DNA of 7,333 nt, from NCBI GenBank assembly GCA_038213005.1, contig JBBQTU010000216.1, forward strand, positions 1 through 7,333, in the 5' to 3' direction. This DNA is from JBBQTU01 sp038213005 (GTDB lineage: Bacteria > Planctomycetota > Phycisphaerae > Tepidisphaerales > Tepidisphaeraceae). Below the pieces are notes generated by a model. That model was given only the letters and a program-made list of their open reading frames with translations, searched no databases and was not told where the DNA came from. How positions within the stretch are numbered: position 1 is the stretch's first letter; each line of letters starts with the position of its first letter. Position numbers and translations under genes: made by a program. Positions 1-5,129 of the stretch are shown here, in pieces.

Positions 1-140
1 CCGTATTGCCCTGAATCTGCTGAAGCGGGACAAGAGCGTGAAACTGGGGATCAGCAACAAACGGAAGAAGGCCGCTCGTAACCGCGACTACATGTTCAAG
101 CTGCTGACGCAATCATCCAATACCAAATGATTTGGCCCTG
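1..140 (+). mobile_element. Right end of an ISAs1-family insertion sequence (partial)
   Basis: The left edge of the window lies inside an insertion sequence: the C-terminus of an ISAs1-type transposase stops at 130. Ten bases later the sequence TTTGGCCCTG (131-140) reads on the minus strand as CAGGGCCAAA. A CAGGG start is what I recall for terminal repeats of this family, so 140 is the probable outer end. Support for that boundary is that similarity to a second, IS-free copy of a dispersed repeat (665-734) begins at exactly 141. The left end, the rest of the transposase and both target duplications lie outside the window or cannot be paired here, so the boundary is inferred. Confidence 0.65.
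2..130 (+). CDS. ISAs1-family transposase, C-terminal fragment (5' end beyond window)
   Basis: The open frame enters from the left edge and ends at TGA (128-130), giving 42 residues that begin RIALNLLKRDKS and continue with a lysine/arginine-rich stretch and a DYMFKLL segment near the end. The order 'R-IALNLL-DKS, then basic NKR-K-A, then DY-KLL' is typical of the extreme C-terminus of ISAs1/IS1358-type DDE transposases, which carry out cut-and-paste movement of the element. The catalytic acidic residues lie upstream of the window, so I cannot say whether the full gene is intact. The last residues (QSSNTK) are a poorly conserved tail. Nothing in this fragment shows a frameshift. Confidence 0.82.
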   Translation, partial: RIALNLLKRDKSVKLGISNKRKKAARNRDYMFKLLTQSSNTK

Positions 141-210
141 CTGTGGCCCCGGTGTCTGTTATCCCGGGTGGCGGAGTTGCGCTGTAGCCTTCAGGCCCGG
201 AACTGCCGCA
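141..210. repeat. Dispersed repeat, copy 1 (truncated at its left by the IS end)
   Basis: This copy aligns without gaps to 665-734. The first 58 bases (141-198) differ at only four positions (162, 177, 183, 194). After that the match weakens, with five more mismatches up to 210. Immediately left of 141 the two copies share nothing, and this point coincides with the inferred end of the insertion sequence. The simplest reading is that the element inserted into an existing repeat copy and the other part of that copy lies beyond the far IS end. Confidence 0.75.
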
Positions 211-664
211 TGCCTCGACCAAAGCAGAAAACCGGACAGGGTCCCGGGCACGCTCGCAAGATACAGAGGGCTTGATCGTGGCTGAGGTCTCCCGCTCGGC
301 TGACAGTTCGGCGTCTTCCATGCTGATTCAAGCGACTACAGAGTCGGTTCTACGGTTTTCCGCGAATGACGGCGGGCTCAGTGAGGCGGACGGAAGGCTT
401 CGGCCGGGGCGGCCGAGCCACGTCTTCCGCGGGCGCGTTGAAGAGGTGGGAAAGGTGACATCCCGCATGTTGGATGCAGGACAAACACAGGGGTCAAAAG
501 CGATGTTTCCGCGAGCGCGACACTGTGGCACCGATGGCGACTTCGCCCATGGACGTGTTGCAAGACTGGCTCAGCGCGGTCAGACAGGCAGCAGATGATG
601 AGCAACAACACACCAATGCCGGGAATGCGGATGCCCATTGGCCGGCGCCGCTTGCACCATGGGC

Positions 665-734
665 CTGTGGCCCCGGTGTCTGTTAACCCGGGTGGCGGAG
701 CTGCGCCGTAGCCTTCAAGCCCAGCCCCACCGCA
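665..734. repeat. Dispersed repeat, copy 2
   Basis: Direct repeat of 141-210 at a distance of 524 bp, with 54 of the first 58 bases identical. It contains a near-palindrome, GGCGGAGCTGCGCC (693-706), in which GGCG/CGCC arms flank an AGCT core, so a small hairpin or a REP-like role is possible. On the minus strand the repeat can be read as a peptide containing EGYGAAPPPG, and copy 1 can be read in the same way. However, all four substitutions in the well-matched part change the amino acid, which argues against conservation as protein. Confidence 0.75.
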
Positions 735-796
735 TGGCTCTGCTATCTCCGCTTGCTCATGTTCGAATCCGGCGTTCAACAACAGGAGGCAGCCTG

Positions 797-880
797 CCGC
801 GGATCGCCGCGGCGACTCTTCGAGCGGGTGAACTGCGGAAGCGGAGGAGTTGACCGCGGATAACGCGGATCGGCGCGGAT
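797..880. repeat. GCGGAT-rich repeat cluster
   Basis: Three copies of CGCGGAT lie at 855-861, 864-870 and 874-880, spaced 9 and 10 bases apart. Just upstream, CCGCGG at 797-802 and 807-812 forms a perfect 6-bp inverted repeat around ATCG, containing another CGCGGAT. Degenerate GCGGA copies fill 834-845. Clusters of this kind (CGCGGAT alternating with short spacers) are, as I recall, common in non-coding DNA of several PVC-group genomes, but I know of no assigned function. Isolated TGCGGAT and CGCGGAT motifs recur at about 6200-6226, in front of the UbiD-like gene. Confidence 0.55.
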
Positions 881-1065
881 CAGACAAGGCGTTGATGCGC
901 GCCACAATCCGTCAGAATCTTCTCACGCTGCGAAGAGTTAAGGAGGAGAGTTTCTATCTACAGATTCGCACAGATCTTCAGTGATTCCGGATGCGCCGTT
1001 TCGAAAAAGACGAGAACTCCTGAAGAAACGGGCACGGCCGGGCATGCCCGCACCGGGGAATTTCA

Positions 1066-1094
1066 TTGACGCATATCGGATTGCGGGCTACTCT
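1066..1094 (+). promoter_or_regulatory. Candidate sigma-70 type promoter for rnc
   Basis: TTGACG (1066-1071, five of six consensus positions) and TACTCT (1089-1094, three of six) are separated by 17 bp. A start near 1101 would give a leader of about 145 nt before the rnc GTG. The -10 match is weak, so this is a reasoned candidate only. Confidence 0.35.
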
Positions 1095-1146
1095 GATTGT
1101 TGTTGGCGAGCATGCAGCCAGGCTGAGCAGGAGTTCTGTTTTCGTT

Positions 1147-1206
1147 GATCGAGGTTTTGTTCGATCGCCGAAACCCGCATTTCTGACGCAACAGACAACG
1201 TGTCAG
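1147..1206 (+). promoter_or_regulatory. Inverted repeats in the presumed rnc leader
   Basis: GATCGA (1147-1152) and TCGATC (1161-1166) form a perfect 6-bp stem with an 8-nt loop. CTGAC (1183-1187) and GTCAG (1202-1206) form a second possible stem with a 14-nt loop. Both would lie in the leader of the transcript from the candidate promoter at 1066-1094. In E. coli, RNase III cleaves a stem-loop in its own leader to lower its own level. Whether these shorter repeats do the same is an inference, and pairing of this length also arises by chance. Confidence 0.3.
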
Positions 1207-1245
1207 GCCATCGCTCGTCGTGCGCCTTAAGCCAGTGAGATCATC

Positions 1246-1983
1246 GTGACTGAAGAATTGCGTCTGCGGGCTGAAGAACTGCTCACCTATACGTTCGGTA
1301 ATACGGCGCTGCTTAAGGAGGCGCTCACCCACTCGTCCATTGCCGACGATCGCCTTAAGAGCAATGAACGCCTGGAGTTTCTCGGCGATGCCGTGCTGGA
1401 CCTGATCGTGTGCGGCGAGCTGTTTCGGCGGTTTCCACAGTTCGCTGAGGGCGAACTGACCAAGATCAAGTCGGCGGTTGTGTCGCGCCGGGCCTGCTGC
1501 GAAGTGGCGCAGGCGATGGGGATGGCCGAACTGCTGCTGATCGGCAAGGGGATTGGCGACCGGGCGCATATTCCGAGTTCGCTGATCGCCAATGTTTACG
1601 AATCGATCACCGGCGCGATCTATCTGGACGGCGGCTATGCGGCGGCGTCGGAGTTTGTGCTGCGGACGATGACGCCGCAGATCGATGCGATGGCGGCGAC
1701 GCCTGATCAGCAGAACTACAAGGCCGTTCTCCAGCAGCATGCCCAGAAGGCGCTGAACGGGGGACCGTTATATGAGTTGCTGGACGAGAAGGGGCCGGAT
1801 CACAGCAAGTGTTTTGAGGTGTGCGTCTCGATCAACGGACGGCGTTTCACTTCGGCGTGGGGTCCGAACAAGAAGATGGCCGAGCAGAAGGCCGCGCTGA
1901 TGGCGCTGGAAGAACTCGGCCTGTGTGACAAGAAGGAAGTGGAGCAGGCCTTCGAGGAACTGGCCGAGACGGGTGCGGAGTAG
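1246..1983 (+). CDS. rnc: Ribonuclease III
   Basis: This 245-residue protein has the size and two-domain layout of bacterial RNase III, a cytoplasmic enzyme that cleaves double-stranded RNA in rRNA precursors, structured mRNAs and antisense duplexes. The N-terminal RNase III domain (about 1-150) carries the signature NERLEFLGDAV at 40-50, which supplies the conserved acidic residues E41, E44 and D48. E68 and E119 match two further acidic positions (E65 and E117 in E. coli). The position equivalent to E. coli D114 is N116, within IANVYESITGAIYLDGG. A double-stranded RNA binding domain covers about 157-226, including GPDHSKCFEV and the basic NKKMAEQKAA segment. The start is GTG at 1246, because the first internal Met is residue 91. 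The Shine-Dalgarno is weak (GTGAGA, 1235-1240). The TAG stop ends one base before the stop codon of convergent hicA. Confidence 0.95.
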   Translation: MTEELRLRAEELLTYTFGNTALLKEALTHSSIADDRLKSNERLEFLGDAVLDLIVCGELFRRFPQFAEGELTKIKSAVVSRRACCEVAQAMGMAELLLIGKGIGDRAHIPSSLIANVYESITGAIYLDGGYAAASEFVLRTMTPQIDAMAATPDQQNYKAVLQQHAQKALNGGPLYELLDEKGPDHSKCFEVCVSINGRRFTSAWGPNKKMAEQKAALMALEELGLCDKKEVEQAFEELAETGAE

Positions 1984-2211
1984 TCACAGCAGCGCAGTGA
2001 ATTCCTCGACCGTGATTCCCATGTCCGCAATGATCGCTCGGAGCGTTCCGGGTTTCAGATCGCAGCCACTGTGGATTGGCACGACGATGCGCCGTCGGTC
2101 GGACTTGCGGAGGTAGATCGCGTGGCTGCCGGACTGGCGGTCGAAGACGAAACCGAGTCGTTGCGCTGCGCGCACCAAGTCGCGAGAGCGGATGACGGGC
2201 AGCTTACTCAT
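1984..2211 (-). CDS. hicA: HicA-family toxin (mRNA interferase)
   Basis: This small basic protein (75 aa) belongs to the HicA/YcfA family. These toxins have a double-stranded-RNA-binding-like fold and cleave mRNA to stop translation until the HicB partner binds them. The N-terminus has the LVRAAQRLGF pattern, and the family's GSH motif is at residues 28-30, with H30 the expected catalytic histidine. A basic strand (LRKSDRRRIVVPIH) and the usual ending, in which LKPGTLRAIIADMGIT (52-67) packs as the last helix, follow. The ATG (2211-2209) overlaps the hicB TGA as ATGA, indicating translational coupling. Its stop codon directly abuts the rnc stop codon on the other strand. Length and motifs are complete, so the toxin looks functional. 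Confidence 0.9.
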   Translation of the reverse strand: MSKLPVIRSRDLVRAAQRLGFVFDRQSGSHAIYLRKSDRRRIVVPIHSGCDLKPGTLRAIIADMGITVEEFTALL

Positions 2212-2435
2212 GCTGGAATGGCCACTTCGACCGGCTTGATCAGCATGTTCTCAGCGGGGATCGGCTCGTGATGGCTGAGCAGGCTTTCAAGATAGAGTCC
2301 CATGGCGTCGCGGATGTTGACGATCGCCTCGTCAAGAGTGTCGCCCTGCGAATGACACCCGGGAAGAGCGGGGCACGACGCGTGATATCCGCCGTCGGCC
2401 TCCTTTTCGAATAGCACTGTGTAGTGATAACTCAT
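2208..2435 (-). CDS. hicB: HicB-family antitoxin
   Basis: This 75-residue protein is a short HicB, the antitoxin that binds and neutralises the downstream HicA. The HicB fold shows in the strand YTVLFEKEADGGYHASCPAL (5-24) and in PGCHSQGDTLDEAIVNIRDA (25-44), followed by helix GLYLESLL. After residue 55 there is only a short tail, so the C-terminal helix-turn-helix or ribbon-helix-helix domain of longer HicB proteins is absent. DNA binding and self-repression therefore cannot be assumed. I chose ATG at 2435 over an in-frame ATG at 2489 because GAGGAG sits 7 nt upstream of it and the extra 18 residues do not resemble the family. Antitoxin precedes toxin here. Confidence 0.9.
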   Translation of the reverse strand: MSYHYTVLFEKEADGGYHASCPALPGCHSQGDTLDEAIVNIRDAMGLYLESLLSHHEPIPAENMLIKPVEVAIPA

Positions 2436-2455
2436 CCTGCCGCTCCTCGTAGAAG

Positions 2456-2484
2456 AGTCTAGTTCACCGCCCGAGCGGAGACAA
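2456..2484 (-). promoter_or_regulatory. Candidate hicBA promoter
   Basis: On the minus strand, TTGTCT (2484-2479) and TAGACT (2461-2456) are separated by 17 bp, each matching four of six consensus positions. Transcription would begin near 2449, leaving a leader of about 14 nt that still contains the GAGGAG ribosome binding site (2448-2443). This would let the toxin-antitoxin pair be transcribed independently of purC, whose stop codon lies about 110 bp upstream. Confidence 0.4.
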
Positions 2485-2546
2485 ATCACGCCAGCCGCAG
2501 CAGGACGGCACCGGACGTTGGCGTCATCGCTCGGAGAACCCCCGTT

Positions 2547-3437
2547 CTACAGCGACAGGGTCTTGCCGGTCAGGCGTTCGTAGGCTTCCAGGTAGCGTTT
2601 TTGTGTTCCGGCCACGACATCCGCGGGCAGAGCGGGGGACGGGGGCGTCTTGTCCCATGGCTGGGCTTCCAGCCAGTTGCGGACGAACTGTTTGTCATAG
2701 CTGGGCTGGTCCTGGCCGGGCTTGTACTGGTCGGCCGGCCAGAAACGGCTGGAATCGGGGGTGAGCACCTCGTCGACCAGGATCATCGAACCGTCGGGCA
2801 GCAGGCCAAACTCGAACTTCGTGTCGGCGATGATCACTCCGCGGGATGCGGCATATTCAGCGGCGGCGGTGTAGAGCCAGACCGTCTTTTCCTCAAGCTG
2901 CGCAGCGATCTTGTCGCCGACCACCATTGCCGCCTGGGACGGCGAGATATTGATGTCGTGGCCGGTCTCGGCCTTTGTGGAAGGGGTGAATAGCGGCCGG
3001 GGCAGTTTGTCGCACTGCTTGAGGCCGGGCGGCAGGGCGATGCCGCAGACGGTCTGGGACTTCTGATATTCCTTCCAGCCGGATCCGGCGAGGTAGCCGC
3101 GGCAGATGCATTCGATCTGCACGACGTCGGCCTTCCAGACGAGCATGGAGCGGCCCTCAAGCTGATCCGCATAGGGCTTGAGCTTTTCGGGATAGCTCTT
3201 CACCTGGCTGGCGATGAGATGGTTGCGGATCTGTCCGCCGAACTTCTCAAACCAGAAGAGGCTGATGGCGGTGAGGACTTTGCCTTTACCCGGGATGGGG
3301 TTGGGCATGACCACATCAAATGCGCTGATGCGATCGGTGGCGACGATCAACATCATGTCGCCAAGGTCATAGACGTCACGCACCTTGCCGCGACGGACCG
3401 GGAACGGGAGGGTACTTTCGAGTAGTGCGATGGACAT
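2547..3437 (-). CDS. purC: Phosphoribosylaminoimidazole-succinocarboxamide synthase (SAICAR synthetase)
   Basis: PurC condenses CAIR with aspartate using ATP to form SAICAR, a middle step of de novo purine synthesis in the cytoplasm. At 296 aa this is the longer form, like yeast ADE1, rather than the roughly 240-aa form of E. coli and Bacillus. The ATP-binding start RGKVRDVYD is at 16-24. The family signatures IECICRGYLAGSGW (108-121) and VDEVLTPDSSRFW (221-233) are intact, as are LFTPSTKAETGHD (149-161) and ADTKFEFG (204-211). The ATG at 3437 has a strong AAGGAG four bases upstream. It follows yqeY by 18 bp on the same strand, so the two are probably co-transcribed. No other purine genes are visible nearby. 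Confidence 0.97.
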   Translation of the reverse strand: MSIALLESTLPFPVRRGKVRDVYDLGDMMLIVATDRISAFDVVMPNPIPGKGKVLTAISLFWFEKFGGQIRNHLIASQVKSYPEKLKPYADQLEGRSMLVWKADVVQIECICRGYLAGSGWKEYQKSQTVCGIALPPGLKQCDKLPRPLFTPSTKAETGHDINISPSQAAMVVGDKIAAQLEEKTVWLYTAAAEYAASRGVIIADTKFEFGLLPDGSMILVDEVLTPDSSRFWPADQYKPGQDQPSYDKQFVRNWLEAQPWDKTPPSPALPADVVAGTQKRYLEAYERLTGKTLSL

Positions 3438-3455
3438 GATGCTCCTTCTGATTGC

Positions 3456-3890
3456 TTATTTCCCTGCGAGTTTTTCTTTCAGCAGCTTGCTTGCCAGGCC
3501 GGGGTCAACCTGTTGCCCATATTTTTTCACGAACTGGCCCATTGCCTGGCCGAACTGCTTCTCGGTGAAGGCCCCGGCGGCGAGGAACTCATCCATGAGC
3601 CTGGCGGTGTCGTCGGTCGAGGCCTTCTTGGGCAGATAGCTCTCGACGATGGCGAGTTCGCCCCGGAGTTTCTCGGCCTCGACGGGCCGGTCGACGCGCT
3701 GGTACTCTTCGATGCTCTTCTTGAGTTTCTTTCCGTAAGCGTCCACGACGGCTTCGGCGGTCGGCTTGCCGGGCATGAGGTCGATATTCTTGACGTCGCT
3801 CAGCAGCATTCGGATGACGCTGAGGCGGTCTTTCTCGCCGGCTTTCAGTGCGACTTTCATGTCTTCTTGAAGTTTGGCTTGCAGATCCAT
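3456..3890 (-). CDS. yqeY: GatB/YqeY domain protein
   Basis: This 144-residue stand-alone YqeY protein resembles the C-terminal tail domain of GatB, the tRNA-dependent amidotransferase subunit. Its own function is not established, although a role linked to tRNA or translation is usually supposed. Family features are the start LQEDMKVALKAGEKDRLSVI (7-26), the helix EEYQRVDRPVEAEKLRGELA (61-80) and the hinge ESYLPKKAS (83-91). The C-terminal helical bundle has QAMGQFVKKYGQQVDPGLAS (115-134). An in-frame ATG at 3953 would add 21 residues. I prefer 3890 because the extension is unlike the family and GGGGTG lies just ahead of the ATG. It heads the likely yqeY-purC operon and is divergent from rho. 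Confidence 0.9.
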   Translation of the reverse strand: MDLQAKLQEDMKVALKAGEKDRLSVIRMLLSDVKNIDLMPGKPTAEAVVDAYGKKLKKSIEEYQRVDRPVEAEKLRGELAIVESYLPKKASTDDTARLMDEFLAAGAFTEKQFGQAMGQFVKKYGQQVDPGLASKLLKEKLAGK

Positions 3891-3891
3891 C

Positions 3892-3920
3892 TTTTCACCC
3901 CGTGTTATTTGCTGTACACT
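3892..3920 (+). promoter_or_regulatory. Candidate rho promoter
   Basis: TTTTCA (3892-3897) and TACACT (3915-3920) lie 17 bp apart, each matching four of six consensus positions. Transcription would begin near 3927 and give a leader of about 80 nt for rho. The -35 element sits immediately upstream of the yqeY start codon, so the two divergent transcription units would share tightly packed control DNA. I saw no equally good promoter for yqeY on the minus strand. Confidence 0.3.
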
Positions 3921-3928
3921 ATTGTCAC

Positions 3929-3946
3929 TCCATCGCTCGCGATGGA
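3929..3946. promoter_or_regulatory. Perfect 7-bp inverted repeat between yqeY and rho
   Basis: TCCATCG and CGATGGA flank the four bases CTCG, a perfect inverted repeat of 18 bases. It lies at or just after the predicted rho transcription start. It could be a hairpin at the 5' end of the rho mRNA or a repressor site for one or both divergent genes. No U-tract follows directly, so it is not a simple terminator. Confidence 0.4.
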
Positions 3947-3974
3947 TTCCCATCGTAACGCCAGCGGATTTTTT

Positions 3975-3990
3975 TCGCCAGAACAGGCGA
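3975..3990. repeat. Small hairpin next to a T7 run in the rho leader
   Basis: TCGCC and GGCGA pair around a 6-nt loop, directly after seven T bases (3969-3975, the last of which is in the stem). On the plus strand the T run precedes the stem, and on the minus strand the stem is followed by A, so neither orientation is an intrinsic terminator. It could shape access to the rho start region 20 nt downstream. Chance is a real possibility. Confidence 0.25.
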
Positions 3991-4009
3991 CCGGAGCAAC
4001 CGACCGCTC

Positions 4010-5107
4010 ATGATGAACACTGAGCAACTTGAAGGTATTCTACAGATTGTCGATGAACGCCGCGACGGCGCCCTTCGCGATCCCCTGCACCTGCTTCGGC
4101 CGGTGCGCGGCGGTGTCGCGGTTCCTCGCAACATGATTCGCGACCTGCAACTTCGCCCGGGCCTGCTGCTGAAGGGGACGGTCAGGGGGCGGATGCTTGC
4201 GACCGTCAGCGCGATCAATGGTCGGGCACCGGATGAATACTGCGCCCACCAGACCATGTACGACGCCACCGCGCTGGATCCCCAGCCGATGATGAAACTG
4301 GAGCATGATCCTGTGGAGACCACCACGCGCGTGATTGACCTCATCTGCCCCATCGGGTTTGGCAGCCGCGGGCTGATCGTGTCGCCGCCGCGCGTCGGCA
4401 AGACGATGCTGCTGCAGAACATCGCCAAGGGCGTGAAGGCCAACTATCCCGATGTCGAGGTCGTCCTGCTACTGGTGGACGAGCGGCCTGAGGAAGTGAC
4501 CGACATGAGGCGCAACGTCCCTGGGACGGTGTATGCCTCGTCCAACGACAACACGGTGGAGATGCATCTGGACCTGGCGCAACTGGTGATCGAGCAGTGC
4601 AAGCGCAAGGTGGAGTTCGGGGCCAACATCGTTGTGCTCCTGGATTCGCTGACGCGTCTTGGCCGGGCGTTTAATACCGGCGGCCGGCAGGGTGGGCGCA
4701 CGCTGTCGGGCGGCCTGGACAACCGCGCGATGGAGATTCCCCGCCGCATTTTCGGGGCGGCCCGCAAGCTGGAAAATGGCGGCAGCCTCACCATCGTCGC
4801 CACCTGCCTGGTCGACACCGGCAGCCGGATGGACCAGGTGATCTTTGAAGAGTTCAAAGGCACCGGCAACATGGAGATCGTGCTGGATCGGAAACTGTCG
4901 GATCAGCGAGTTTTCCCAGCCATCAATATTCCCGCATCGGGAACGCGCAAAGAGGAACTGCTGCTGGACCCCGCGCACCTGGCGGCGTCGCGCGCGATTC
5001 GCCGTCTTCTGGTGGATTCCCAGCCTGTGCAGGCAATGAAGAGCCTGCTGGGCGTCCTGGCAAAGCACAAGACCAATGACTCTGTTCTGGCGGCCGTGCG
5101 GCCGTGA
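4010..5107 (+). CDS. rho: Transcription termination factor Rho, short form
   Basis: Rho is a hexameric RNA helicase that releases transcripts. The ATPase core is complete: P-loop SPPRVGKT (125-132), DERPEEVTDM with presumed catalytic E158 (157-166), Walker B VVLLDSLTRLGRAFN (208-222) and arginine finger R313 in SGTRKEELLL. The R-loop region GSRMDQVIFEEFKGTGNME (271-289) is also present, and a divergent Q-loop reads RQGGRTLSGG (226-235). The protein has 365 residues against about 419 in E. coli: it begins at the point equivalent to about E. coli residue 45, so the N-terminal helical domain is missing. The cold-shock-like domain is recognisable (about 9-60), but the RNP1 stretch DGFGFLR of E. 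coli is here RRDGALR, without its aromatic residues. A stop at 3956-3958 and no in-frame ATG, GTG or TTG before 4010 rule out a longer start. ATG at 4010 or 4013 may be used, and the nearest GGAG is 13 nt away. Confidence 0.93.
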   Translation: MMNTEQLEGILQIVDERRDGALRDPLHLLRPVRGGVAVPRNMIRDLQLRPGLLLKGTVRGRMLATVSAINGRAPDEYCAHQTMYDATALDPQPMMKLEHDPVETTTRVIDLICPIGFGSRGLIVSPPRVGKTMLLQNIAKGVKANYPDVEVVLLLVDERPEEVTDMRRNVPGTVYASSNDNTVEMHLDLAQLVIEQCKRKVEFGANIVVLLDSLTRLGRAFNTGGRQGGRTLSGGLDNRAMEIPRRIFGAARKLENGGSLTIVATCLVDTGSRMDQVIFEEFKGTGNMEIVLDRKLSDQRVFPAINIPASGTRKEELLLDPAHLAASRAIRRLLVDSQPVQAMKSLLGVLAKHKTNDSVLAAVRP

Positions 5108-5129
5108 ACCCTGACTTGAAAGATCGCCC

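Larger units (their letters stand above)
131..1245. other. About 1.1 kb gene-poor region between IS end and rnc
   Basis: No open frame here resembles a protein I recognise. Frames on both strands overlap one another, lack convincing ribosome binding sites, and give low-complexity arginine/proline/alanine products typical of chance frames in GC-rich DNA. The longest, on the minus strand at 378-905, reads through one repeat copy. What the region does hold is two copies of a 58-70 bp repeat (141 and 665), a GCGGAT-rich cluster (797-880), a perfect 12-bp palindrome CGGGCATGCCCG (1039-1050), and a promoter-like sequence with inverted repeats ahead of rnc. It looks like IS-associated, possibly decayed accessory DNA. 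No tRNA or rRNA was seen. Confidence 0.6.

Noticed and set aside
759..775. tRNA T-loop-like GTTCGAATCC
   Set aside because: The flanking bases do not pair as a T-arm, and no acceptor, D or anticodon arms are nearby.
272..853. Overlapping plus-strand frames of 70-108 codons
   Set aside because: They overlap each other in different frames, have low-complexity products and resemble no known family.
378..905. Minus-strand open frame of 175 codons with a hydrophobic stretch (PGIGVLLLIICCL)
   Set aside because: It reads through a repeat copy, has no convincing ribosome binding site, and its repeat-derived part differs from the other copy only by amino-acid-changing substitutions. The hydrophobic stretch alone does not make a gene.
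940..950. Strong Shine-Dalgarno-like AAGGAGGAGAG
   Set aside because: No start codon lies at a suitable distance, and no credible frame follows.
1063..1740. Long minus-strand frame opposite rnc
   Set aside because: It is antisense to a clearly recognised rnc, with an Arg/His/Gln-rich product typical of GC-rich shadow frames.
2535..2548. AGAAC-CCCC-GTTCT hairpin at the purC stop codon as a terminator
   Set aside because: It overlaps the stop codon and has no T-tract behind it on the minus strand, so termination is not supported.
3969..3990. Hairpin plus T7 run as an intrinsic terminator
   Set aside because: The T run is on the wrong side of the stem for the plus strand, and becomes A after the stem on the minus strand.
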